Assembly (NCBI GenBank): GCA_947462335.1
Contig: OX381715.1
Coordinates: forward strand, 43,865,472-43,929,471
Length of the DNA: 64,000 nt
Origin: Harmothoe impar
Taxonomy: Eukaryota; Annelida; Polychaeta; Phyllodocida; Polynoidae
Direction: 5' to 3'
Numbering within the stretch: the stretch's first letter is position 1; the number at the start of each line of letters is the position of its first letter. The position numbers and the translations under genes are program-made. Positions 21,643 to 32,570 of this stretch are shown piece after piece. The notes below the pieces were generated by a model. That model was not told where the DNA came from. It saw nothing but the letters and a program-made list of their open reading frames with translations, and made no database searches.

Positions 21643-23440
21643 CATATCCCCTAGTCCGACCTCGCGGGATACCCGCAGATAAGAAATATCATCAATCTTT
21701 GACAATTAATTCAGGAAAGACCACTTATCCTACAGACCATTGGAATATTCCATTGGAAAGCCCTTTCCCTATAAAACACTGTAGCATTGAGCTTTGTTCA
21801 AGTTTCAATTTAGAAAAAAGTCAGAGTCTAGGTATCAGGTACTTATAGCATATCTCCCAGTCCGATCCCGCGGGATACCCACAGATAAGGAAAGTCATCA
21901 ATCTTTGACAATTAATTCGGGAAAGACCACTCATCTTACAGACTATTTGAGTGTACCATTGGAAAGGCCTTTCACCATAGAATACTGTAACATTAAGCTT
22001 TGTTCAAGTTTCAATTTAGAAAAAAATCCAGGTATAAGATACTGATAGCATGTGCCGTAGTCCGATCCCGTGGGATACCCGCAGATAAGCAAAATCATCA
22101 ATCTTTGACAATTAATTCGGGAAAGAGCACTTATGCTACAGACCATTGGAATATTCCATTGGAAAGCCCTTTCCCTATAGAACACTGCAGCATTGAGCTT
22201 TGTTCAAGTTTCAATTCAGAAAAAAATCTAGGTATGGGGTACTGATAGCATATGTCGTGGTCCGATCCTGCGGGATACCCGCAGATAAGCAAAGTCATCA
22301 ATCTTTGACAATTAATTCGGGAAAGACCATGTATGCTATAGACCATTGGAATATTCCATTGGGAAGCCCTTTCCCTATAGAACACTGTAGCATTGAGCTT
22401 TGTTCAAGTTTCAATTTAGAAAAAAATCTAGGTATGGGGTACTTATAGCATATCTCCTAGAGGGATGCCCGCAGATAAGAAAAGTCATCAATCTTTGACA
22501 TTTAATTTGGGAAAGACGACTTATGCTACAGACCATTGGAATATTCCATTGGAAAGCCCTTTTCCTATAGAACACTGTAGCATTGAGTTTTGTTCAAGTT
22601 TCAATTCAGAAAAAAATCTAGGTATGGGGTATTGATATCATATGCCGTGGTCCGATCCCGCAGATAAGAAAAGTCATCAATCTTTGACAATTAACTTATG
22701 CTACAGACCATTGGAATATTTCATTGGAAAGCCCTTTCCCTATAGAACACTGTAGCATTGAGCTTTGTTCAAGTTTCAATTCAGAAAAAAATCTAGGTAT
22801 GGGGTACTTATAGCATATCTCCTAGTCCGATTCCGCGGGATACCCGCAGATAAGAAAAGTCATCAATCTTTGACAATTAATTTGGGAGAAAACAACTAAT
22901 CTTACAGACTAATCTTATATTTGAATACAGTATTACCCCGTGTATAAGCCCGGGCTTATGCAACCACTAAGTGGAAAACTGACCAGGCTTGGACACGGGG
23001 CAGGCTTATATTCCTAAACCTGACAAAACACACTCGTTACCTTCTCATAATTTCTAGAATCATCTACTATTTATATCAATATATCTAGCAATTTCAAGCG
23101 TATTTCTCTTTTAGAGAGTGATAAGGAAAGATGGGGGTTCCAGAGCCGAAAGAATTATGTGAATACTCCAAGTAGAATTGGAGTTATGGCCTGAAATATG
23201 AATAATATTGAATACACATTGCTACCCCCGGGCTTATACTCGGGGCCCGGCTTATACAACACTACATCACCTTTTGCCCAGGCTTATCCACGGGGCAGGC
23301 TTATACACGGGCCCCGGATTATACACGGGGAAATACAGTATACCATTAGAAGGCCCTTACTCCATAGGACATTGTAGCATTGAGCTTTGTTCAAGTTTAG
23401 ATCACAGAAAAAATGTCTAGGATGGGGTAATGATAACATA
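21643..23440. repeat. 200-bp satellite array
   Basis: Successive CAATCTTTGACA landmarks near 21694, 21900, 22099, 22300, 22490, 22679 and 22864 give units of about 185-206 bp. Each holds TGCGGGATACCCGCAGATAA, CCATTGGAATATTCCATTGG and ATTGAGCTTTGTTCAAGTTT. The last unit is interrupted by a hAT-type MITE (22933-23332) and resumes to about 23440. Overlapping 70-85 aa frames on both strands are incidental. Confidence 0.93.
22933..23332. mobile_element. GTATAAGCC-type MITE with 8-bp target duplication
   Basis: Ends TTACCCCGTGTATAAGCC and GGATTATACACGGGGAA form an imperfect inverted repeat. The 8-mers ATACAGTA at 22925-22932 and 23333-23340 are identical. It interrupts a satellite unit. The interior repeats GGGGCAGGCTTATA. 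The 8-bp duplication suggests a hAT-mobilised family. Confidence 0.85.
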
Positions 23441-23697
23441 CTGGGCATATGTCGACTTCCGACATCATAGAGACAAAAATGTGTGATATAACCCAAGTGC
23501 AAGATATTGCCCCATTTTACCCTACTTTATGTCAAAATCAGCAGTATTGAATGACCATGAAGTAAGATACCCGCACATCTCTCTATGTGTATCTATTATC
23601 GAGATAAAGCCTAATTGATTTAGCATCCAGATGTTTAAATTGGAAAATGTTATCAAATTATGAGTTGCAATATTTAAAAAGGAAATCTATATATCAA

Positions 23698-24610
23698 TTA
23701 GAAATAAGTTACATATTTTAGCTCGTTCATAAAATTATTAGATTCAATCAAATCGCAACCCATCACTAGAAAGTCATCAAGGTAATTAGCACACAAAAAA
23801 CTACCTTGTCCCTCCATATGACGCGAGACCGCGTCGGTGATGCGAGTGAACACACTGGGAGACATCCTGGTCCCGAAGGCCAAGAAATTGTCCTCTATGA
23901 AGCACAGGGTACTGTCTATGTCCCACTGCAAACCTTGAAACTTCCTGTCACTCTCTCTTATCAGAATTGACCTATAAGCACTGGTAATGTCTGTGACTGC
24001 CATAAAGCCGTACGCCTGCATAACTGCTGAAACCGTATCTATGGTTTTATACTTGAAGGTTTGAAAGGTTGATTCCATAAAGGAATTGATGGATGCCCCT
24101 AGCGGGCGGCTAGCATCCGTGATAGGCCTATATGAGCCCCCTTTTTTCTCGACGGCACTGAGGGCATGGATGCAGTGGGGGGTACTCGGCACCAACGATA
24201 ACTTGCCACTACTCAACTCTTCGAGAATAATCTCGCTAATCTCATCCTTGGCTGAGACAGTCGCAGACTTATATTTTTATACACTTATAGGCATGAATCA
24301 CAGAGCCTGGGTCGACCAATTTAAAACCCTGGGTTAAACCATCCAACAAAAAATGTGCGTCTGGGTCGGGGGCGGCTACACCATGTCCCGACAGCATCTC
24401 CCTCCAGGCACATAAGTTCATCTGTGATCGCACACCCCCCACAAAGTGGGTCTCCTTGATATCCCATAATGGAAGGTAGTCAGAGTACATGTTACACAAA
24501 TCATCTACACTCGCACATACACAAATAGCATCACAATCTACACTGATGTCCCAGGTCTGCGCGTGCACTCGGCTCGGCTCCGCACTGATGGCTAAGGTCT
24601 GCGCGTGCAC
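23698..24610 (-). pseudogene. DIRS/Ngaro-like reverse transcriptase, truncated
   Basis: Minus-strand pieces in two frames. The first, 24610-24269, has LNLCAW-type text (NLCAWREMLSG) and HFLLDGLTQGF, the N-terminal signature preceding the RT of DIRS-like elements. The second, 24216-23698, has GGSYRPITDASRPLGASINS, TDITSAYRSILI, FGTRMSPSVFTRITDA and the catalytic NYLDDFLV. Coding stops at 23698 in AT-rich DNA: the end of the RT, RNase H and recombinase are absent. A frameshift separates the blocks near 24250. It is a different subfamily from the two DIRS-like copies at 32 kb and 58 kb. Confidence 0.78.
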
Positions 24611-24639
24611 TCGGCTCGGCTCCGCACTGACGGCTAAGT

Positions 24640-26470
24640 CACGTGGTCACATATGATGACCGGGGTTGCCCTGTTGGGCATGAGGGGGACCTTGAGGTGG
24701 GAAACCACTCCCATATCCTAGAGGGGGGTTACCCATCATCTGAGCCTGGTTGCCATAGAAACCGCTAGGTTGGCTCCTGCAGTATCTACCTTTATGGGCC
24801 CCCCGGCAGTTGCTGCATATATATGTTTTTTGTTGCAAGGATTGTATTAGCATCTGTCGCGGAAGTTCCACTGCCCACATATATCCGGGGGGCACAGTCC
24901 TCCTTTGTTGCTGGAGCCCCGTCCCCCGTTGTTGGCCCCCCGACTATCATTGCGTGCCTCCTCCCGGGCCAGCGCGCTGCGGACTGGTCCAGTGTTTTCC
25001 GCGCCCAGGCAGTCGTGGCGGGCATCCTCATCGCAGGATACAAAATCTGTGAGATCACCCTCTATAACCTTGGTGGTGACCTTGAACTCATACTTAGCAA
25101 GAGTGTCGGCCTCATAAGCCTTGGACAAGCCCCTCGTAGTGATGAACTTCATATGGGCAGAGTAGCCCCTGGCCGTTATGCGGCTGGGAAATTCACCTTT
25201 AATGATACACTCGTGCACACATGTCATACCATACACAAGCTCTCGGTAGGACATTTGCTTATAATCCTTGTCCACCTCCAGATGATAATCAGGCCTAATT
25301 TTTTCCCTAGACCTCTTCCTCCTGTTGTCCCTAGCATAGACCCTCAGCTCATCACAGAGAATATCTGACAAACCTTGAGGATGACGGGGTCCCAGGAGAG
25401 CAGCATCAAAGTCTGGGGAGAGTAGTCCCAGAGACTGGTGTGATAGCCCAGCCCTCTGTAGCCCTGCCTGGATGGTGGCTGAAGCAGAGGATGGGTACAA
25501 AGGCTGAGGCCTCTGCTGCTGTTGCTGCTGTTGAAACGGCTGTTACTGATGTTGATATGTCTGTTGCTGCTGTTGATGAGCTTGTTGGTGCTGGGATTTC
25601 TGCTGCTGTTGTACCCAGAGCAGGTAAGCCTGGTAAGAGGTGTCGGCACTGCCATTTGAAAACACCACACCAACCTGCTCTCGCTCTCCGCGGCTGTCTC
25701 GTCGCTCCCCGCGGCCCACCTCTCGCTCTGCGCGGTCGTTGGCGGCCGGGGGGGCATGAAAGACGATCTAGACTCATTTCCACCTCCATATTGACGACCA
25801 TCGGCCTCAAACTGATGAAATTCCGACTGTAATCGTCCCTCGGACGCAAAACCGGAAGGGTGAGAGTGGGCGCCGCCATATTTGTTGTTGTCCGCGGCCG
25901 CGCTCGAGTCTCCACCCCGGTGAGGTGTATTCACCGCTGGTCCCAGCGTGTCCGCCTGTCGTCCGCCGGGTACCGGCCGCGAATCCGCGCTCTGGTGAAT
26001 GACTGAGCCATTTTTGTCGCCCTCGAACGCCTCCGTAGCGACTGCTATGGCCCCCCGGAACGCGGACATTGCCTGCTTTGTGTCGCTCTCGATCAGGTTG
26101 TTGGCCGCCCGTAGGCCGGCTAGCTCCATCTCCGCCTCCTTCAGCCGTTGTTGCCGTCTTAGTACGGCTTCCCTGTCCCTCTCTTGCAAGGTAAGCTCTT
26201 CTATTCTTGCCAGCTGTTGCTTGAGAAGTAACTCCGGGTCTGCGCTCTCCCGCCCGGGCTGCCCGCTCTCCCGCCCGGCCTCACCATGTTGTTGGCGGGA
26301 GGTACCGCCTGGGTGCCCTGGCAAGGATGGGCTGCCTTTGTCAGTCTCCTGCCGGCCCTGGGGGCCGACATTGTCGTCCTGTGCCGGCGGCGTCTTCCTA
26401 GGTGTACCCTTGTCCGGGTTAGGGGCTTCGCATTTCGGACATTTTGCTCGATTGCCATGGTATTCATGGC
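24640..26470 (-). pseudogene. Gag-like ORF1 of the truncated DIRS/Ngaro-like element
   Basis: Minus-strand coding remains in several frames. A cysteine-rich start (CPKCEAPNPD, near 26440) is followed by a long charged coiled-coil-like segment (LARIEELTLQERDREAVLR, about 26230-26130). Next come glycine-rich and Asn/Ser-rich segments, then a globular part (25500-24900) containing YRELVYGMTCVHECIIKGEF. A zinc-knuckle-like CSNCRGAHKGRYC lies near 24810. Shifts occur near 25500 and 24900 and there is no clean ATG at the 5' end. The GC content is much higher than the flanks. The order Gag then RT is that of DIRS-like elements; the assignment rests on context. Confidence 0.65.
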
Positions 26471-27692
26471 CACAAAAACATAGTCATTTTGAGGCGGTAT
26501 AGAGGCGATATAGAGGCGATATTCACTCAAAAAGGGGAGCAAAAATTTTATCTGTCCATGTTTGAATAGTAGCAGCCAGGAGTGACGTCACGGCGTCAAG
26601 GCGGGAAGGCTGGTACTACCCCTTGGTGATCAATACTAGTACTAACTAGTCAGTCCACATCATTAATGTAGAAATTTGTCATAGAAAATTTGTTCCTTTC
26701 TGTTACCATGTCAACCAAAACTCATTAAATATAGCTAATTTGGGTTGCTATGGTAATCCATATTTTGGCCATTATGCATCAAGATAGACTAAAACTTTTT
26801 AATTTCCAGCATGAAACATGACAAAATACTTTTTTCATTCAAAAATCTTTTGTTATTTGACATATTTCATGATTTCTGCCCTAAATATTGCTCAAATGAC
26901 ATTAAAAAATAAGTTAATGCTCATCAAAGCTGAGATGGCAAGCATTTACACGATACTGAATATAGGGACGCACAGTTTCAGGTATCCAGGGCCAATATGC
27001 CATACATTACTGTGACGAAAATTCATGAAGTTTCTCCAAGTTTTAGGCAAACCACAGAGGGTCAAAAATCGCCAAAAATCGGTAAAGGAAGAGTAAAGGA
27101 GGGAGCTGCACTGGAGATTGCCACTCCTGTGAGTGCTCATGCACTCTCCCAGCTGAGGCGATAGGGGTCTCTGCTTGGAGAGTGGCTGCTCATTAGCATA
27201 ACAATACCGCAACAGACATCCCCAGTGCCCTGGCTGCTTGCAGTGGCGGTTTCTTATCTATCCTTCATGTCTATTGGTAGGGGTAGAAGAATGATTTTTG
27301 CATCCCTGTGTAGGAAAACACCTCAAATATCCGATTATGTGACCTTTTGATCGATGGGCCTAATGTAATATGAAAAATTTGGAAAATAGAAAAAATATAT
27401 AATTTCCCCTGAAAAACGTCTCACAGAGGCGTCGCATAAGACTCTGGGAGCAAGGCTCCCTGAGTCAATAAGAAACATATAAAAGTAGAATATATTACCG
27501 GTAATCATCAGACAGTGCTTCAGAGAGGAGATGTATGTGCTAAAATAGTTTTTGAGGGAAAATTCTGACACTCATAATTTTTTTGAAATCAGACAAAAAC
27601 TTACATCCCTGTCATTTTCAGGGCATCTAGGGGGATCCACCCCTGGTTATAGGGTTCGCCCAAAGTGCAGGTTATTCAGGGTGCTTGTTTAC
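26471..27692. other. NMT intron 2, 5' part: no gene seen
   Basis: Contains the probable 5' untranslated end of the DIRS-like element to about 26640, then AT-rich DNA. A hairpin-rich patch near 27416-27470 (CGTCTCACAGAGGCGTC, then GGGAGC...GCTCCC with CTGAGTCAA) also occurs near 10308 and, partly, near 12895. Confidence 0.5.
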
Positions 27693-27900
27693 CTTCAAGT
27701 CGGAGCTGTTATCGGCCGTGTCTGCGGACGCCTCCCCGTCCCCATCGTCTGCCTCATCCTCCGCAGACTCCGGCACCCGGTCCATCCCCCGACCCAGCTC
27801 CACCGGACCCAGCTGACTGTCAGAGTCTCCGCTCATCGGCTCGTACTCCTTTGTCTTTCTCTTCTTCTTCTTACTCTTTTTCCTAGATCCTAAGTCATCG
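27693..27900 (-). CDS. NMT: N-myristoyltransferase, coding exon 2
   Basis: This 208-nt exon has acceptor TTATGCAG and donor GTAAAC. It encodes a lysine-rich stretch (RKKSKKKKRKTKEYEP) followed by an acidic Ser/Glu/Asp region ending NSSDLK. Animal NMTs carry a comparable disordered N-terminal extension with a polybasic block that aids ribosome association, placed before the catalytic core. It takes one base from exon 1 to complete a Ser codon and ends in phase 0, matching exon 3. The plus-strand reading frames over it are shadows. Confidence 0.9.
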
Positions 27901-28071
27901 CTGCATAAGAGTAAGTGGAGATAAATGGGTTAGGTAGGTATGAAATACCGGGTATGTACATTGATTCTAATAGTACGTCTACCATACTAGAAACATATCA
28001 AACCATAAATGACTAGTCTGAGGCAGGGACAGTAACAGGTATTTTGGACTCCTATACTGTTACTGAGGCAG

Positions 28072-28422
28072 GCAGTGTTGCCGAAAACTTTTCATTGACG
28101 CAGGCCAAAGTGGCCTACGTCATGGCATCTTATGCAGGCCATTTCGCTCTCACGCAGGCCATATGAATATTGATATTTAAGGTGCCCATATAACCTTCAT
28201 CATAACTGCGAAGAATTTGGAGAATATTTGAATATTAAACAACTTCACTAAAATTACCCTATCTTCGCTTCTAATTGGCCGATTTGAAAAATTCTTTCAG
28301 TATTATAAAGCTGAGAGCATGGCAGGCCATTCTGGCCTGCGTCCTAAGGGCTTACGCCGGCCATTATGATTCTACGCCGGCAAAAGCCGGCGTGCCGGCG
28401 TCATTTCGGCAACCCTGCCGCA
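28072..28422. mobile_element. MITE with CAGTGTTGCCGAAA ends
   Basis: Imperfect terminal inverted repeats GGCAGTGTTGCCGAAAA and TTTCGGCAACCCTGCC enclose repeats of GACGCAGGCCA and GCCGGC palindromes. The CAG...CTG ends resemble hAT. No clean target duplication is visible. It lies in NMT intron 1. Confidence 0.65.
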
Positions 28423-28639
28423 GGGTTGTTTTACATCCCACATCACATAGAGTCGCAGTATGTGTTGAGTCGGCACTTTGTGTATCGGTGTCACGTGACG
28501 GCAGAAGGTGAGAAGAGGCGCCTCCCAGACTTACAGTCAGCTCATCCTACCAGACTCATCATTCCCGTTCTAAGGTCTAAGCATGATAAAGTGACATCAG
28601 GGACCATCAGGGATGTGTGTGTTTAGCAACCTTGCTAAC

Positions 28640-28800
28640 CTACTAATTTAGGGGGTGGTCATTATTTTACAACAGAGGGAGGGGGCTCACAATTTTTGCC
28701 ACAATTCACTATAAGGGAGTGTTAATTAATTACAGGGGGTGGTGGTTGTGAGATTTCGCGCGAAGGCTTGAACAATTTTTACCACCGCCCCCCATGAGCG
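28640..28800. mobile_element. Fragments of GGGAGTG-family MITEs
   Basis: GGGGGTGGTCATTATTTTACAACAG and, shortly after, AAGGGAGTGTTAATTAATTACAG match the left ends of the GC-rich MITE family. Right ends are missing. Confidence 0.5.
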
Positions 28801-29042
28801 TGTAGAATATATCTCTATACCTCTATACCGGTATCTCTACATCTCTATCTATATATATGATAATTAATTTGAGCCTAAATTCATAAAAAGGTCACAGGCC
28901 ATCCTTCTTTGTAGAGTTTAAAATAAAGACGAAAAAATGACCAACCTTGGCCAATTCAAAGTGCTCTAAATTCCCTAGAAATGGTCCTAATCGAGAATTT
29001 CCAAAAGAATATAATTTGTAACATGTTACTCCAAATCGCTAA

Positions 29043-29671
29043 GGCCATCAGAATGAAAGTAAGAGTTTACCGTCCACCGCCCGCATGCCTTCAAAGGGCC
29101 CGCATGAAAAGTTCATTATTAATGTAAATTTTCATTATTTTTGTTTCTTCAAAAATCTGAACAAAATCTTAGAATCAGCGACATGTACTATACCCCATGT
29201 TTGAATATTCCAAAAAATTATGCCCCAGAAAACTCCAAAAAGTTAGCCCTTCGGGGAAATTCCTAATAAGGGAGTGTTCATTTATTAATTACAGGGTGGA
29301 GGGGGTGGTGAGGTTTCGCGCAGAGGGGCAAAAAAAAAATTTCTGCCTCCCCTCGAGAGCATGCGGAATGTTTCGCGCCCCCACTTGCAGAAGATTTTCC
29401 GCCCCCCCCCCTTTGAACTATAGTAACGCTTGGGCTTTTCTTTGCTAAAAAGGGGCTTCAATTTTTACCCCCCCCCCCCCAAGAGGGGTCAGAATTTTTT
29501 ATGCCCCCCCCCCCCTCAGGAGGGGTCGGGAATTTTTACACCCCCCCAAACCCACCACCCCCCCTGTAACTAATGAATGAACACTCCCTAATGGATAATG
29601 AATAATGAAAAAGGCCGCATCTGTTTTCCTAAAGTCCCGGACGGTAAACTCTTACTTTCATTCTGATGGCC
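29043..29671. mobile_element. PIF/Harbinger-like MITE with TAA duplication, itself invaded
   Basis: Inverted ends of about 30 bp beginning GGCCATCAGAATGAAAGTAA are flanked by TAA at 29040-29042 and 29672-29674. The interior holds GCCCGCATG repeats and a second MITE (29270-29588). Confidence 0.88.
29270..29588. mobile_element. GGGAGTG-family MITE nested in the previous one
   Basis: Ends GGGAGTGTTCATTTATTAAT and its imperfect inverse ATGAATGAACACTCCC are flanked by TAA (29267-29269, 29589-29591). The interior has tandem C/G runs with AGGGGTC and AATTTTT blocks. A third level of nesting in NMT intron 1. Confidence 0.88.
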
Positions 29672-30035
29672 TAACATTAAATCAAGAGGTCATCGTGCTT
29701 TTGATTTTTTTTTGTCACATACCTACTTGGGGGTTCTACTGAGATTTGAGTGTGTATTGTCACTAGGCCCCCGCATACCGGCTAATTCAGAAGTAAATAA
29801 TCCCACGATCCAATCGTGCTCGAAATGTTTGGGCGTAAATAACTACGGGGACGCCAGCAGAGAGATTATGAGGTCATTGTTTGGGCTCCATAACAAGTGT
29901 CACACCTAATGTGGGATCTGTGTCACTGTCAGAAAATGACACCGTCACCCGGCGTGGAACTGCCCACTGAATTGTTACTTGAATTACAGCTTCTACGTTC
30001 AACTAAAGTCACCAACTTCAACAAAGCATACATAC

Positions 30036-30136
30036 CTTTGGTTTGAAGTTTCATCATCTTCAATATCGGCATCTATTGCACTAGAATCATTCTCTAAATC
30101 GGAATTTTGCTCGTGAAGACTGTCAGCGTCGGCCAT
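30036..30136 (-). CDS. NMT: N-myristoyltransferase, first coding exon (start codon)
   Basis: The ATG at 30136-30134 opens MADADSLHEQNSDLENDSS followed by AIDADIEDDETSNQ, an acidic N-terminus like that of animal NMT1 and NMT2. The donor GTATGT is at 30035. The 101-nt coding part ends two bases into a codon completed by exon 2. No in-frame ATG is seen further upstream in the short intergenic gap. The assignment rests on phase agreement with exons 2-5. Confidence 0.85.
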
Positions 30137-30469
30137 GCTGAAAAATCTACGGGCAGCGGCGCTGAGACGCGCAGAATGGAGATCTTTTCAGCTATTGGAC
30201 AATAATTCCTGATACACTTCTCTAAAATATGTAGATACAATTATTTCACTAAAGGGACACGTGTATTATGACTAAGAACATCTTTACACACTATGATATA
30301 TGATTATAATGAAGATACGTATTTTTTCTGAGATTTTATGAAAACTGCGGGACTATTTTTCTGAATGACGCATGCGCAAACAACTTGACAACAGATAAAC
30401 TAAAATCCCCATCCGCGCATCCCAAGCATACTAGAAGCATCGGAGCATCTTTTGAGGTATTTTGTCAAT
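30137..30469. promoter_or_regulatory. Bidirectional promoter between NMT and calaxin
   Basis: Only 333 bp separate the two divergent start codons. The gap has an inverted CCAAT box (ATTGG at about 30195, read as CCAAT toward NMT) and GACGCATGCGCA at 30367-30378, one or two bases from the NRF1 palindrome. No TATA box is well placed for either gene. Sharing by both genes is inferred from the spacing. Confidence 0.7.
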
Positions 30470-30524
30470 ATGGCAAGGCAAACATTAACACAGGCGGCTG
30501 AATCTCTAACAAAGAAATGTCATT
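30470..30524 (+). CDS. EFCAB1: Calaxin (EFCAB1), coding exon 1
   Basis: The ATG at 30470 encodes MARQTLTQAAESLTKKCH plus one base, then donor GTAAGT. This parallels the start of calaxin/EFCAB1, where an N-terminal helix precedes HFxKxE. Exon 2 begins with two bases completing a Phe codon and DKREIECL, so sequence and phase both fit. Calaxin is a calcium sensor of the outer dynein arm in motile cilia and flagella. Confidence 0.82.
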
Positions 30525-30619
30525 GTAAGTAATTTGTTTCTCAGCTAGGTTGTAATGTTAAAGGCAGAAGCCTGGAGACACAAGATGCAGAGACCTACGA
30601 ATACATTGTACTACCGTAA

Positions 30620-30924
30620 GGGAGTGTTCATTTATTAATTACAGGGGGGCGGGTGGTGAGATTTCGCACGGAGGGGCGAACATTTTTTACGCCCCCCCCC
30701 TCGAGAGCGCGTGTAACGTTTCGCGCCACCCGAAAATTCCCCCCCTTTGAACTATAGTAACGCGCGGGCTTTTTGGCTAAAAAGGGGCTTAAATTTTTAC
30801 GCCCCCCCCCCCTCAAGAGGGGCCAGAATTTTTTACGCCCCCCCCCCCTCAGAAGGGGTCGGAAATTTTTACGCCCCCCCCCAACCCACCACCCCCCCCC
30901 TGTAAATAATAAATGAACACTCCC
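30620..30924. mobile_element. GGGAGTG-family MITE at the start of calaxin intron 1
   Basis: Ends GGGAGTGTTCATTTATTAAT and AATGAACACTCCC are flanked by TAA at 30617-30619 and 30925-30927. The interior has poly-G/C palindromes, like the 29270-29588 copy. It lies about 95 bp after calaxin exon 1. Confidence 0.9.
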
Positions 30925-30927
30925 TAA

Positions 30928-32160
30928 AACCTCCCTTAGAAGCCGACCCCCAACCTTGAGAGAATATTATGAGCCAAATGTTTGTCCATTTAAACATGGT
31001 TAAACTATAATCTACTTGATATAAAACCTCCCTTATAAGCCGACCCCCCTCTTTGAGACCATGCTATAAGCCGAATCAAGCTTAAAATATTATATGGCCC
31101 TAGACCCCTAAATTCGACACGGCGACATGGTTATCGACATGGGACATGGCGACCTAAAATGGCGACCCCCCTATCAAGGGCCCCTAAAATCCCCCAAAAA
31201 GGTCGGCTTATCAGAGAGGTTTTATGGTAGTACCTTAGGGTGCGTGGACATTTAGGGGGAAGACACTAAGGGCAGTGGCGGATCCAGAAATTTTGGAAAG
31301 GGGGGGGGGCGCTGTAATACCTACAGCATTTGGGGGTGTTGGACCATTTAAATTAAGATGTACAGAAAAATGGGGGGGGGGGGCGCCCGCCCCCTGGATC
31401 CGCCCCTGTAGGGTGCAAGCCAATGGACACATAGGGTGCAGGGACACTTAGGGTGTAAAAAATTTGGACCCCTTGACCGGGGGGGGTTAAAAATTTTAGA
31501 CCCCTCTTGGGGTGGGGGCAAAAAAAACTGTTTTTAAGGGAAAAAGCCCGTGCGTTACTATGCTACAAAGGGGCGCGAATGCGCACGATTTTCGGCCTGC
31601 TTGGAGGGGGGGGGGTAAAAAATTTCGACCCCTCTAGGGGGGGGTGAAAAAATTTCGCACGCTCCGCGCAAAGTCTCACCACCCCCCCCTGTTGTTAAAA
31701 AATGAGCACTCCTTTAGAAATACATGTTTATTTGATTAAGATTTATTACTGTGGACTGCTAGAGGTATTTTGGGTAAAGTTCAGAGGTGTTCTAACTAAT
31801 GTTAGCTTGAGCATGATTAGCTGTCACACCTTAGTACTACTTAAGAATTTAATTTTTCCAAAATCGTGAAGTTTGAGCCTTTGTTCTAGTTTAAAAATGC
31901 CCAAAAAAGGGGGGCGATCGCTTGGTCTCCAGAGCAAACGCCAGCAAATCCATCCACTTGCTTTGCGTTACTGGGAGCCAGTAGCATCGCGAAGCAACAT
32001 GGATGGATATGCGAGTATTGTATGTCTATGGTAATATGGAGCATCGCGAAGCAACGTGGATGGATATGCGAGTATTGTATGTCTATGGTAATATGGACCT
32101 GCGGGCAGCATCTAATTATTATGATCAATTTATCCCAAATAATGATTCAATTAAGCATTA
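30928..32160. other. Calaxin intron 1: decayed MITEs and a 58-bp duplication
   Basis: Holds a decayed TATAAGCCGACCCCC element (about 30966-31225), a CAGTGGCGGATCCAG element (31275-31409) and repeats of GGTGCAGGGACACTTAG. A right end of a GGGAGTG-family MITE lies at 31685-31712. A direct 58-bp tandem duplication covers 31982-32096 (GCATCGCGAAGCAAC...). No gene seen. Confidence 0.6.
31275..31409. mobile_element. Short MITE with CAGTGGCGGATCCAG ends
   Basis: Terminal inverted repeats CAGTGGCGGATCCAG and CTGGATCCGCCCCTG enclose 105 bp with two long G runs around GGTATTACAGC-type sequence. A second copy is inserted in a LINE tail at about 45073-45195. Confidence 0.85.
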
Positions 32161-32570
32161 ACTTTAGGACCAAATTATGACCCTATGATTTGCAAATTTA
32201 CCAAGTTGTGATAAATTTCCCCATTCACTATAATTATGATCAATTTATCCCAAATAATGATCAATTTTACCTCGGACACCACTCTAGTGGTTTCGAGGTT
32301 ATCCAGGAGAGTGGAAGCGAGGTTAGCGCATGCGCATCGTCAGTTCGCGGAGTGTTTGTCGAAGCGTGTGCATCGTTAAGTAAGTAAATTAGGGTTTTTT
32401 CCTAATTTAAACCTATTAAATCCCTTTGGGGAAGTATTAATCTAAGGCCTCTTGGCCTATAAACCTGTTTCTGACACAAATTTTCCATTTGCTAGGTGGG
32501 TTCAGTCAAAAACTAATGGTTTTTCCCAATTATTTCCGACAGATCATCGCTGTGCTTGAACTGATCGTGA

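Noticed and set aside
25440..26502. Plus-strand ORFs opposite the DIRS/Ngaro Gag
   Set aside because: GC-rich antisense shadows; the minus strand has the coiled coil and zinc-knuckle features and lies upstream of an RT.
27552..27893. Plus-strand ORFs over NMT exon 2
   Set aside because: Shadow frames; the minus strand has splice sites, phase agreement and NMT-type composition.
28366..28626. Possible exon on the plus strand (AG-bounded, GTGAGA donor)
   Set aside because: Splice-like borders exist but the peptide matches nothing recognisable and it lies inside NMT intron 1 next to a MITE.
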